A stretch of DNA of 64,000 bases, taken from NCBI GenBank assembly GCA_052246725.1, contig JBQQCL010000003.1. One strand, given 5' to 3'. The first letter of the stretch is position 1. Every line of letters begins with the position of its first letter. This DNA comes from Pseudalkalibacillus sp052246725 (GTDB lineage Bacteria; Bacillota; Bacilli; Bacillales; Fictibacillaceae). The position numbers and the translations under genes are program-made. Shown here piece by piece: positions 16,438 through 24,702 of this stretch. The notes under the pieces were generated by a model, which saw only the letters and a list, made by a program, of their open reading frames with translations, was not told where the DNA came from and searched no databases.

Positions 16438-18051
16438 CTATTCGTTAAATGTATCTGGAAGGTCGTTTTCAATCAGAACTACCGTTTTCTCTTTTGTGAT
16501 CTCGTTCATTTTCATGATCGCTTCATCCAGATTACGTGCAATATACGTTTGCTCTTCTGGGTATTGTTCCTCATTCAACCCGTCTTGCAACGGAATCGTT
16601 TGTTTCTTACCGACCAGGATCACATAATCACACACTTTCGCTGCATGCTGACCGAGTTTCTTGTTCAAGTTATACTCTTCTGGACCAAGCTCGATCATTC
16701 CTGGTGTAATCAACACTTTATATCCATCCATCTGCCCCAATACATCGAGGGCCATTTTCGAGCCGACTGGGTTCGAGTTGAAGGCATCATCAATGATCGT
16801 AATATTGGATGAGTGCTTTTTGATCTCCATACGGTGCGGCACCGGTGCAATCTTTTTCGATGCTACTTCAATCTTCTTCGCAGGCACACCAAGTTCGGAT
16901 GCAGCTGCGACTGCAGATAGGATATTATAGACGTTATGCTGACCAAGCAGCTTCGCTTGGATATTGATCGTTGTGCCGTCCTTCTTCACTACAGTGAAGG
17001 ATGTTCCTTTGGAAGTAAACGTGATGTTTTCTGCTCGATAATCCAGGTCATCAGCATGAATTCCATAGTAAACGACACGTGCCTTGCTTTTCGGTGCCCT
17101 CCACATGGAGTTCTCGTCATCCTTATTTAAAAATGCAATCCCATCATCAGGCAGACTATCGACAAGCTCGAACTTCGTCTTTTTGATTGTATCAAGGGAT
17201 CCGAATGTTTCTAAGTGCTGTTCACCGATTGCAGTGATGATTCCGTATTTTTGTTGAGCAATGTCACAAACGTCCTTGATATCATACTCCTGCTTCGCTC
17301 CCATTTCCGCAATGAAATATTTATGGAAAGGTCTAAGCATCGTACGGATTGTGATTGTGACACCCATCGGCGTATTGTAGCTTTCCGGTGTCATCAATAC
17401 GTTGGAATGCGATGAAAGAAGTGTATTCAGGATATGCTTCACACTCGTTTTTCCATAGCTTCCTGTAATCCCGATTACTTCAAGATCTTGAGATTGCTTG
17501 ATGATACGCTTAGCATCGTTCGCATACCCTTGGGCAATACTTTTTTCAATCGGTAAGTTGATCGTATTACCCGCCATTACGACGTAATAGCTCAGGATGT
17601 TTAAGGCTACATACGTAAGCAATAATGGTACCAATGCTACTTGATAAATCAATTCGAAATAGAAGCTTAGTCCTGCAACTAAGACGGTCAATATGCACAC
17701 AGTTGCCATCAAACGCTTGACACGTGCTGTCACGACAAGCTTCTTCTTTTCTTTTCCAGTCTCTCTTACCAAATATAAAATTAAATAAAGGCCGATAAAT
17801 AAGAGGATTGCTACATTATCCAGAAAATCGATAAATGCAATCAGAACCGTCAACAACGGAATGAAGTCTCGCTTCCGGAACACTTTCTTCCGGTTTTCTT
17901 TAATCCATTTCTGGAATCGCTCATTGCGATATCCATTTTGCTGCAGCATATGGATTGCCTTGCGGAGTCTGGACCATGTATAAAGGCCCCAGAAGACAAC
18001 CCCGATTAAAAACAAGAAACTAAGCATCTTTCCACTCCTTATCCTTTTCAA
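16438..18051 (-). CDS. Membrane-anchored MurF-like Mur ligase
   Basis: 537 aa. The first 165 residues contain about five hydrophobic segments (10-26, 63-95, 113-160), which ordinary MurF lacks. The ligase core starts with the P-loop GSYGKTS at 197-203, then AEMGAKQEYDI, GEQHLETFGS, the carbamoyl-Lys region and the C-terminal PGMIELG domain, closest to UDP-MurNAc-tripeptide:D-Ala-D-Ala ligase. It therefore looks like MurF tethered to the membrane, or a ligase for a related acceptor. The start overlaps the hydrolase gene by 32 bases and ddl follows 12 bases later. A standard cytosolic murF presumably exists elsewhere. Confidence 0.85.
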   Translation of the reverse strand: MKRIRSGKMLSFLFLIGVVFWGLYTWSRLRKAIHMLQQNGYRNERFQKWIKENRKKVFRKRDFIPLLTVLIAFIDFLDNVAILLFIGLYLILYLVRETGKEKKKLVVTARVKRLMATVCILTVLVAGLSFYFELIYQVALVPLLLTYVALNILSYYVVMAGNTINLPIEKSIAQGYANDAKRIIKQSQDLEVIGITGSYGKTSVKHILNTLLSSHSNVLMTPESYNTPMGVTITIRTMLRPFHKYFIAEMGAKQEYDIKDVCDIAQQKYGIITAIGEQHLETFGSLDTIKKTKFELVDSLPDDGIAFLNKDDENSMWRAPKSKARVVYYGIHADDLDYRAENITFTSKGTSFTVVKKDGTTINIQAKLLGQHNVYNILSAVAAASELGVPAKKIEVASKKIAPVPHRMEIKKHSSNITIIDDAFNSNPVGSKMALDVLGQMDGYKVLITPGMIELGPEEYNLNKKLGQHAAKVCDYVILVGKKQTIPLQDGLNEEQYPEEQTYIARNLDEAIMKMNEITKEKTVVLIENDLPDTFNE

Positions 18052-18796
18052 GGTAGTTATCGATAATTACAAGAAATTCGTTCAGTTTTTCCAAGTATGA
18101 ATAGTGTCCTACACCTTTAAGGACGACCAAACCAGCATCAGGGATCGTTTTCTCCATGATCTTCGCATCTTCAACCGGGGTAGCAGTATCGTTTTCTCCC
18201 CAGACTAGGAGCGTCGGTGCCTTGATTTCAGGCATGAACCGCTGCAGGTCTTCGTTGACGACTTTTACCATCGTCTGCTGCATGACGCCTGATGCATTTT
18301 TATAATCAGCCGATCCCAGTTTCCCCTTCACCTTGGTCAAGATTTCTTCTTTATAGTTTCGAAGAACAGGCAGGTTCAGAAGATTTTTGAAGAACTTATA
18401 CGTATAGACTTTGTAATAATAGCTGAATTTACGCTTCGGTTTTACACCGGCACTATCTACTAAAATGATTTTATGGACTTTATTGTGCGCAGCATAACGA
18501 ATGGACACTCTTCCACCAAAAGAATGTCCGACAAGAATTGGATCTTCTATGTTCAAATCGTTTATGAATTGTGTAAGCATGTCGGTGTATGCTTCTACAT
18601 CCCATGCCTCTGGCGGCTCTTGACTCTCCCCAAAACCCGGAAAATCAATGGAATAAACTTTGAAATTCTTTTCCAAAAAATTATGGACAGGCTCAAAACT
18701 CTTCAGACTCGTTCCCCAACCATGCAGTAAAAGGATGTTCCGCCCTTCACCTGACACACGGTAATTGACACTTACGCCCCCGATATCTATTTTCAT
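18020..18796 (-). CDS. Alpha/beta hydrolase in the MurF-Ddl operon
   Basis: 258 aa, single alpha/beta-hydrolase domain without signal peptide. The oxyanion region is LLHGWGTS (23-30), the nucleophile elbow is GHSFGG with S92, the acid is probably the Asp in WGENDTATP near 207 and the His is in GVGHYSYLE near 235, so the triad is intact. First gene of the three-gene operon and translationally coupled to the MurF-like gene. The context suggests a substrate linked to peptidoglycan precursors, but that is inference. Confidence 0.85.
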   Translation of the reverse strand: MKIDIGGVSVNYRVSGEGRNILLLHGWGTSLKSFEPVHNFLEKNFKVYSIDFPGFGESQEPPEAWDVEAYTDMLTQFINDLNIEDPILVGHSFGGRVSIRYAAHNKVHKIILVDSAGVKPKRKFSYYYKVYTYKFFKNLLNLPVLRNYKEEILTKVKGKLGSADYKNASGVMQQTMVKVVNEDLQRFMPEIKAPTLLVWGENDTATPVEDAKIMEKTIPDAGLVVLKGVGHYSYLEKLNEFLVIIDNYLEKDKEWKDA

Positions 18797-19115
18797 TGAT
18801 GAAAACGCTCCTTATAACTAATTTATATATCAATTAATTTTATTTACGTCATCTTATTTATATTATCACACCTTGTGCTTTCGATGACATTCCAATCAGC
18901 GATTTTTCGCCTGATTACAATATATTTCAATATCCTAAAAGATGAGAATCAAAACCAATTTCTTGTAATCTGAAATTTTAACAATCCCAATTCATTCTAT
19001 ACTGTTCGATACGGGAGTTTCATTTAGGTATGTTTCACCTCAAGTGAAGGTCAATGGAAACATTTTTTAATAATTTGATATAATAAAGGGGATCTGAATA
19101 AAGGAGTGAGTTTCA
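18797..19115. other. Divergent spacer between the hydrolase operon and the yqkK-like gene
   Basis: AT-rich, with no gene. On the minus strand an extended -10 TGTGATAAT lies near 18860-18875 upstream of the hydrolase start, with a poor -35, and GGAGCG serves as ribosome site. On the plus strand TTTGATATAATAAAGG just before 19095 offers a -10 for the small gene. No repeat family seen here. Confidence 0.5.
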
Positions 19116-19553
19116 ATGAGTAAAAGCAATGCTTGGAAAAAGCGCAGGAAAATGGAGCGCGAAGGCAGACGCAATCCAGGATGGAACCGCAGCGATTTTG
19201 CCCTGATGGACTTGAGAAGCCGCAAAACGAAAACGAAAAAAGAAAAACTGAATCAACAGAAGCACAAAGGCCGATTATCTGACCGGAACTACGATCATGA
19301 TAACGGCCTTTTGTATTGCTTAATTTACTGCAAAATTCACTTCCTCCATAGGCGATCTGCAAGCCTCCTCACTGTGGTCTTGCCTGGCTCGCTTTTCCCG
19401 CAAATTTCGCTTAAAAGGAATACGAATGATATCTTTTTAAGCTCACATATGCAAAAGTATCTCTTGTATCTTTTTGACTTGGGTGACTCCTTTGTATATC
19501 CCTTTCTTTTCTTCTGTAATCCAATATCCTTTCATACCAACAGTACATGCTAA
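19116..19553 (+). CDS. yqkK: YqkK-like small basic protein, apparently extended by a lost stop
   Basis: The first 60 or so codons (SNAWKKRRKMEREGRRNP, DLRSRKTKTKKEKL) match the short basic YqkK-type protein of Bacilli, normally about 70 aa. Here the frame continues through a rho-independent terminator at 19265-19314 and 110 bases into the convergent phosphatase gene, giving 145 codons. The extension has no protein-like character. Termination of transcription within the frame means most mRNA would lack a stop codon. A natural stop was probably lost. GGAGTGAG is the ribosome site. Confidence 0.6.
   Translation: MSKSNAWKKRRKMEREGRRNPGWNRSDFALMDLRSRKTKTKKEKLNQQKHKGRLSDRNYDHDNGLLYCLIYCKIHFLHRRSASLLTVVLPGSLFPQISLKRNTNDIFLSSHMQKYLLYLFDLGDSFVYPFLFFCNPISFHTNSTC
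19265..19314 (+). terminator. Terminator inside the yqkK-like reading frame
   Basis: AAAGGCCG-TTATC pairs with GATAA-CGGCCTTT, followed by TTGTATTGCTT. The 5' arm is within the codons for KHKGRLSD of the yqkK-like frame. Confidence 0.75.
19330..19405 (-). repeat. REP-like repeat, uninterrupted copy
   Basis: On the minus strand TGCGGGAAAAGCGAGCCAGG, then AAGACCACAGTGAGGAGG, CTTGCAGATCGCC and GGAAGTGAATTTTGC. The same order of blocks occurs at 61565-61785, where about 115 bases interrupt it. Confidence 0.8.
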
Positions 19554-19955
19554 TTCCATATCACATTCTGAATCTCCTATGATGAAGGATTTTTTCAAAT
19601 CAATTGAAGGATACCTTGTTGTTGCTTGATCAATCATACCCTGGTTTGGTTTTATACAAGAACAGCCATCACTTCTGCTATGTGGACAGAAAAAGATATC
19701 AAGTACAAATACTCCAGAATCTTTTAATACTTTAAGCATTTGGGTAATGATGTTTTCGTATTGCTTTTTTGTAATGATTCCCTCATTAATCAAGTACTGG
19801 TTCGTGATGATGATGATTTCATACCCCCGCTCGTTAACCGCCCTCAGGGTCTCGATTGAACCGTCAATGAATTCTGGAGTATGGATTTTACTCCACTCAT
19901 GGTCCGGGTAGTCGCGGATAATCGTACCATCACGATCAAAGAACGCAACTTTCAT
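19443..19955 (-). CDS. HAD-IIIA phosphatase (GmhB/histidinol-phosphatase type)
   Basis: 170 aa from the ATG at 19955, which has AGGAGAAGGAG ahead of it; a GTG 21 bases upstream is less likely. Motif I is FFDRDGT (D7, D9), motif II ITNQ, motif III KPNQGM and motif IV IIGDSECDM. CPH...CSC between them is the zinc loop of D-glycero-D-manno-heptose 1,7-bisphosphate phosphatase-like enzymes. It would remove a phosphate from a sugar or histidinol phosphate; no pathway genes are adjacent. Its 3' end overlaps the run-on yqkK-like frame on the other strand. Confidence 0.85.
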   Translation of the reverse strand: MKVAFFDRDGTIIRDYPDHEWSKIHTPEFIDGSIETLRAVNERGYEIIIITNQYLINEGIITKKQYENIITQMLKVLKDSGVFVLDIFFCPHSRSDGCSCIKPNQGMIDQATTRYPSIDLKKSFIIGDSECDMELACTVGMKGYWITEEKKGIYKGVTQVKKIQEILLHM

Positions 19956-20066
19956 AGTTCTCCTTCTCCTGTCCACTACTCACTAATATTCGCATCGTCT
20001 AATTAAAGTCTCTCCACTTCCCTGACCCAGGATAGATAGGACTTCTTTTCAATATATTGGTTGTGA

Positions 20067-21479
20067 TCATTCTACTTCCTTTTGAATCTCAAAATAACGT
20101 TTCGCGTTATGATAGGAAATATCCATTACATAGCTCCCTAGTAACTCTTTATCATCGGGAATCCAACCTTTATGCATCCACTCACCAAGCATATTGCAAA
20201 GGATCCTTCTGAAATATTCATGCCGGGAGAATGAGAGGAAAGAACGAGAATCTGTCAGCATTCCTATGAAATGCTTGAGTAAACCTACATTCGATAAGAT
20301 TTTCATTTGTTCTTCTATACCATGTATATGGTCATTGAACCACCACGCCGGTCCAAATTGAATTTTTCCAGGGATGCTACCATCTTGAAAATTCCCGGAC
20401 ATCGTAGCTAGGATGTAATTATCCTTAGGATTCAAACAATATAATATTGTCTTTGGGAGAGATCCATTCACTTCAAGACTATCTAAGAACTTTGAGAGAG
20501 GCTCTGCTAACAATTGATCGTTCATTGAATCAAATCCACTGTCTCTACCTAACAAATCGAACATCTTGGAATTATTGTTGCGAAGTGGTCCAAGATGTAA
20601 CTGCATCGCCCAATTTTTCTTATGATAAAGAGTACCTAGATAGTAGAGGGTCTGAGTCTTGAACTGTCGTATCTCCTTATCTGTTAGAGGTTGTCTGTTC
20701 AGCCGTTTCTTAAAGATCAGTTCTAACTCCTTGTCGGACGCACGCTCATAGTACATCACGTTGATCCCATGATCAGAGGCTTTACAGCCATGTTCGTGAA
20801 AGTGATCTACGCGATCTGACAAGGCACTTAAAAATGACGAGTAATCTTCTATTTCTTTTCCAACGCACTTCTCTAATTTAGTTAACCACGTGACAAAACC
20901 TTCGTTATCGACATTTAATGCTTGGTCAGGCCGGAAAGTGGGGGCGACCTTTACAGCGAAATCCTCATTTTGCAAATCGTTATGATGTGAAAGATCATCT
21001 GTAGGGTCATCTGTTGTCGCGATATACTCCACCTTACTTTGCAATAATAGGTTCCTAACTGACATGTTTTCATTCTGAAGCATCTCATTCGCTTTATTCC
21101 ATACAGATTCAGCATTATCCTCATTTAACAACTCATCAACATTAAAATATTGGAGTAATTCCATGTGTGTCCAAGTGTAGAGAGGGTTGCCGATTGAATT
21201 TTGGATCGTTTTCACCCATGCCATGTATTTCTCTTTATCAGTAGAATCCCCCATGATAAACCTCTCATCGACACCATCAGCCCTCAACAACCGCCACTTA
21301 TAATGGTCATCCGCTAACCATATTTCTGTCAGGTTATTAAACGACTTATTCTGATTTATTTCTTCAATTGGGAGGTGGTTGTGATAATCAATAATCGGCA
21401 AGTTTTTGGCATAGTCATGATAAAGTTCCACAGCATGATCGTTGGTTAAAAGGAAATCCTCTGATATAAACGTCTTCAT
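20067..21479 (-). CDS. uxaC: Glucuronate isomerase
   Basis: 470 aa, the usual length. IDYHNHLP near the N-terminus gives the HxH metal pair of the amidohydrolase-like fold; EIWLADDHYKWRLLRADGV, GPAWWFNDHIHGIEEQMK and GMLTDSRSFLSFSRHEYFRR are UxaC hallmarks. It isomerises D-glucuronate to D-fructuronate (and D-galacturonate to D-tagaturonate). No other hexuronate gene is next to it; kdgT, which could take related acids, is 37 kb away. RBS AAGGGAG. Confidence 0.95.
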   Translation of the reverse strand: MKTFISEDFLLTNDHAVELYHDYAKNLPIIDYHNHLPIEEINQNKSFNNLTEIWLADDHYKWRLLRADGVDERFIMGDSTDKEKYMAWVKTIQNSIGNPLYTWTHMELLQYFNVDELLNEDNAESVWNKANEMLQNENMSVRNLLLQSKVEYIATTDDPTDDLSHHNDLQNEDFAVKVAPTFRPDQALNVDNEGFVTWLTKLEKCVGKEIEDYSSFLSALSDRVDHFHEHGCKASDHGINVMYYERASDKELELIFKKRLNRQPLTDKEIRQFKTQTLYYLGTLYHKKNWAMQLHLGPLRNNNSKMFDLLGRDSGFDSMNDQLLAEPLSKFLDSLEVNGSLPKTILYCLNPKDNYILATMSGNFQDGSIPGKIQFGPAWWFNDHIHGIEEQMKILSNVGLLKHFIGMLTDSRSFLSFSRHEYFRRILCNMLGEWMHKGWIPDDKELLGSYVMDISYHNAKRYFEIQKEVE

Positions 21480-21538
21480 TCTATATGCTCTCCCTTCTAT
21501 TAAAGATGAACCCGATATTCGTGTGGATTCCAGTTTGC

Positions 21539-23167
21539 CTAGCTTCCTAATTTTCGCCTTTCCTCGTCAATTCTTTCTATATCTATTCGTTGAAATAGTG
21601 GGTCAATCCTTTTTAGTCGGAGCGATTGGAGTTCGACATATTTCCAGGAAGGTGCTTCAAGAGCTAATAATTCTTGAATCTTTCTAGATGAAAAAGGCAG
21701 GAATGGTGATAAGAGATTGGATAGATTTACGATGATCTGGGTGCACGTATTCAACGTTACTGCACATCTTGCAGGATTTTCGCTCACTTGTTTCCAGGGC
21801 TGCTGTTCGTCGAAATACTTGTTGCTGGTCCGGATGAGCTCGAATATCGTTTCCATTCCCCGTTTGAATTCTCCTTTTTCAATATGAGTTCCGACTGCTT
21901 CGTAGGTCTGTTTCACTTTTTCAAGGATGGCTGATTCCGGAACTGCTTCAGGGACGATTCCATCAAATGATTTTTCAATGAATTTCAGTGTCCTGTTGAC
22001 GAAGTTCCCATATGCACCGAGTAGTTCACTGTTATGACTGTAGATGAATTCGCGCCATGAAAAGTCAGCATCTCTTTGCTCAGGACCATTGATCGTAAGA
22101 AAATAACGGATCGAATCTGGGTGATACTCTTTCAAAAGGTCTGGCACCCACACCGCCCAGTTACGGCTTGTCGACAGCTTCTTCTTTTCGATCGTCAGGT
22201 ACTCACTTGAGATGATATGGTCTGGTAGTTTCAATTCCCCGAGCCCTGACAGAATCGCCGGCCAAATGATCGAATGGAACGGTATGTTATCTTTTCCATG
22301 TACATAATAGGCTGTTGTTGGTGCTTCTTCCCAAAATGGTTTCCAGTCTTTCCCCTGAAGCTCCGCCCACTTTTTGCTCGCCGTCAAATATCCGCTTACA
22401 GCCTCGATCCATACATAAATCTTTTTATCTTTAAAACCTTCAAGCGGAACATCCACACCAAGCTCAATATCCCTTGTAGCCGCACGGTCGATCAGACCCT
22501 CAGACAAATAGCGTTTCGTAAGCTGGATGGCATTTGTTCGCCATCCTTTTTCTCTTTCAGCTTTTTGTACAAGTTCTTCTAGCTCTTGTTGGAAGTTTTT
22601 CAATGAGAAATAGAAATGCTCCGTTTCTTTTACAATCGGTTTGGTGCCACATAACTTACACGACGGCTCCACCAAATCAGTTGGATCCAAGATCGTCGAG
22701 CAATGATCACACTGATCACCTCTCGCAGACTCGCCGCACACCGGACAGTAACCCTCTACATAGCGATCAGGTAAAAACTGGCGGTCTGTTTCACAATAAC
22801 TCTGTTCCACTCTCTTTTTATAGAGGTATCCATTTTCCAGTAGTGACTTGAAGATATGCTGAACCTCCTTATGGTGAAAAGGGTCATCAGTGCGGTTGTA
22901 TAAATCATATGAAAAACCGAGCTCATGGAATGACTTTTCGAATTCCTTATGGTAGCGGTCTGTGATCTCTTTTGGTGAAACCCCTTCCTGTCTGGCACGG
23001 ATGGCTATCGGTGTACCATTGCAATCACTCCCTGAAACGTAAAGCACGTTCTCTCCTTTCAACCTGTAATAACGAGCCACTATATCCCCCGGCAACAGAC
23101 TCGCAATATGACCGAGATGCAGTGATCCATTCGCATATGGCCAAGCTCCCCCAATATAAATGTTCAT
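21539..23167 (-). CDS. metG: Methionyl-tRNA synthetase under T-box control
   Basis: 542 aa from ATG 23167, preceded at proper distance by AGGAGG. HLGH in GSLHLGHIASL is the HIGH motif. CPVCG...CDHC...CKLCG gives the zinc knuckles of the MetG type. The KMSKS loop reads KKLSTS, an unusual variant. The protein lacks the C-terminal tRNA-binding EMAP domain of the housekeeping Bacillus enzyme. Together with the T-box leader this suggests a second, inducible MetRS of the kind known in some Bacillus and pneumococcal strains to resist MetRS inhibitors. A dispersed repeat sits between leader and start. Confidence 0.92.
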   Translation of the reverse strand: MNIYIGGAWPYANGSLHLGHIASLLPGDIVARYYRLKGENVLYVSGSDCNGTPIAIRARQEGVSPKEITDRYHKEFEKSFHELGFSYDLYNRTDDPFHHKEVQHIFKSLLENGYLYKKRVEQSYCETDRQFLPDRYVEGYCPVCGESARGDQCDHCSTILDPTDLVEPSCKLCGTKPIVKETEHFYFSLKNFQQELEELVQKAEREKGWRTNAIQLTKRYLSEGLIDRAATRDIELGVDVPLEGFKDKKIYVWIEAVSGYLTASKKWAELQGKDWKPFWEEAPTTAYYVHGKDNIPFHSIIWPAILSGLGELKLPDHIISSEYLTIEKKKLSTSRNWAVWVPDLLKEYHPDSIRYFLTINGPEQRDADFSWREFIYSHNSELLGAYGNFVNRTLKFIEKSFDGIVPEAVPESAILEKVKQTYEAVGTHIEKGEFKRGMETIFELIRTSNKYFDEQQPWKQVSENPARCAVTLNTCTQIIVNLSNLLSPFLPFSSRKIQELLALEAPSWKYVELQSLRLKRIDPLFQRIDIERIDEERRKLGS

Positions 23168-23221
23168 GCTCATTTCCTCCTTTTTATTAAATCTCAGTGT
23201 GAAAAAAACTAATAAAATCTT

Positions 23222-23308
23222 ATAAAGAAAACTTGGCTCAGCCAAGCCTTAGCGCTGGCTGAGCCTTAGTTGCCCTTATATTGAAGAAAGTATTTATACT
23301 TTCTTTAA
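23222..23308 (+). repeat. 90-bp dispersed repeat, copy C, in the metG leader
   Basis: Full-length copy, TAAAGAAAACTTGGC to CTTTCTTTAA, lying between the T-box terminator and the metG ribosome site. GGCTCAGCC and GGCTGAGCC inside it can pair. Transcribed in antisense orientation within the metG mRNA. Confidence 0.9.
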
Positions 23309-23313
23309 TGAAA

Positions 23314-23635
23314 TAAAAAATCCCCGCCCGAAGACAATTGTCTAAGGACGAGGATTGATTCTCGTGGTACCACCTTGTTTTACTGACCGTTCACACGACC
23401 AGCCTCATGAAGTACGGAGTGATTGAATACACACTCTTATACTCTGACATGTTTAACGGATGCCAACTCCCGTCACACCTTACTAGTGCACCATGCACGT
23501 TCAAAGTGAAGTTCAGAGGCCATTTTCAATCCGTCGTTTTACGCTTCTTTTCAGCATACCGAAGCTCTCTATGGAAAAACGGGCGAATCTACTTTCCTCA
23601 TCAAAACCTGTAACCCTATCGTTTTCGTTATTATT
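23314..23635 (-). ncRNA. T-box leader of metG (methionine specifier)
   Basis: The minus strand carries the T-box AAGGTGGTACCACG (23362-23377), followed by the terminator stem AATCCTCGTCC/GGGCGGGGATT and TTTTTTATT (23314-23356). Upstream, GATGAGGAAAGTAG near 23600 starts stem I, and in GAAAATGGCCTCTGAAC the ATG at 23521-23523 is the likely specifier codon. Uncharged tRNA-Met should favour read-through. Confidence 0.9.
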
Positions 23636-23682
23636 ACAGAATATGGAACGGTTGTAAAGTCCGTTCTCATGAACTTGCTGGG

Positions 23683-23826
23683 TACATCAAATTTCTTTTT
23701 TCGTGTTTTCATGTATTCAGAAGTCCTCGCCGAATACATCAAATTTCTTTTTTCGGGTTTACATGTACTCAGAAGGCTTCGCTGGGTACATCAAATTCTG
23801 TTTTTTGCGTTTTCATGTACTCAGAA
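23683..23826. repeat. Phased spacer array 2 (TACATCAAAT...CATGTACTCAG, 52-bp period)
   Basis: TACATCAAAT starts at 23683, 23735 and 23787 and TGTA(T/C)TCAG at 23713, 23765 and 23817, exactly 52 bases apart. Each unit contains the dyad TACAT/ATGTA about 30 bases apart. Located between the T-box leader and the terminator of the next minus-strand gene. Confidence 0.9.
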
Positions 23827-23852
23827 GCCCTCAGAATCGTTTTAGAGCAAAA

Positions 23853-23877
23853 CAAAAAGCCCCCGGTCTGGAGGCTT
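23853..23877 (-). terminator. Terminator of the small Cys protein gene
   Basis: Minus-strand stem AGCCTCC/GGGGGCT followed by TTTTGTTTTG, just after the stop codon. Confidence 0.85.
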
Positions 23878-23879
23878 GA

Positions 23880-24128
23880 TTATTCAAGCATGCATTTTCG
23901 ACATGGCTTCTCTTTGAATGTCGGTTCTTGGGCATTCCAATATTGGACCCAGTAATAGCTGCCATTTGCTCCGCTGTTCGTGATGACCTTCTGCACGAAG
24001 CTCTCCTCTTTGATCCAGTTGCATTGGACCGAGTGTACTTTAGTTGATGTCGTATCCAATACAATAAAATACCCCGTACCTTGCCGTTTGATGTGTTGGA
24101 AATCATTTAAGTGTTTGACAAGCCTCAT
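23880..24128 (-). CDS. Small protein with a C-terminal CxxC
   Basis: 82 aa from ATG 24128 (a TTG six codons upstream is possible). RLVKHLNDFQHIKRQGTGYFIVLDTTS is followed by HSVQCNW and the terminal CRKCM, so three Cys might bind a metal or form a redox pair. I recognise no family. Its own ribosome site (GGTGGTGGCGAG) and terminator support a real gene. Confidence 0.65.
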   Translation of the reverse strand: MRLVKHLNDFQHIKRQGTGYFIVLDTTSTKVHSVQCNWIKEESFVQKVITNSGANGSYYWVQYWNAQEPTFKEKPCRKCMLE

Positions 24129-24228
24129 CTCGCCACCACCCAACAATAGATTTACAAACTAATGGTACTATTCCCTAGTAATGTCGAAAATCCTTTATCT
24201 TATAGGAAAAATGTTGGTTTTCTTTTTA

Positions 24229-24600
24229 TCAATACATTTTACGATAGATTTTGTGTTGATAAGAGTGGAAAGCTGATGACTGGCTCATCTTGCGTTTTTC
24301 CATCAAATTGTTGAAGCGGATGATTTTTTCATTCAAGCGTTGTGTCAAACCCGACCTTTCCTTGTCATCACGGCAAACGGCAATCAATTCTTCGAGCGTG
24401 ACCATTTCCTTTTTCAACTGGACTTCAGGAGGAACAAATCCACCGTTCTTCAAAATTTTATAGCTGAGACGGAGTTCATCCGGTACGCCGGTAAGATCAT
24501 CTTTCGGGAGAGGTTTCCCCTTTCCAGGCAAGTTCTCGAATTCACCTTTCTGCAAAGCGACTTTGATCTTTTCTTCCGCAATGCCCGCTGAAAAATCCAT
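24229..24600 (-). CDS. DUF1992 (DnaJ-like domain family) protein
   Basis: 123 aa. EEKIKVALQKGEFENLPGKGKPL followed by MSYKILKN-like SYKILKNGGFVPPEVQLKKE is the invariant DUF1992 pattern; the C-terminal half is helical and basic. Members are annotated as DnaJ-family domain proteins, but no J-domain HPD motif is present and no function is established. RBS AAAGAGGTGAT. Single gene. Confidence 0.9.
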   Translation of the reverse strand: MDFSAGIAEEKIKVALQKGEFENLPGKGKPLPKDDLTGVPDELRLSYKILKNGGFVPPEVQLKKEMVTLEELIAVCRDDKERSGLTQRLNEKIIRFNNLMEKRKMSQSSAFHSYQHKIYRKMY

Positions 24601-24660
24601 ATCATCACCTCTTTGGATTGATACTTACAGTTTACCAGACTTTAACTTTGATCTTCCCAT

Positions 24661-24696
24661 AAAAAGTGAAAAGATGCTGAACGTTGTCAGCATCAT
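24661..24696 (-). terminator. Terminator after the flavin-binding stress protein gene
   Basis: GATGCTGA/TCAGCATC with a six-base loop, then TTTTCACTTTTT on the minus strand, just beyond the stop at 24703. Confidence 0.85.
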
Positions 24697-24702
24697 TTTT
24701 GT

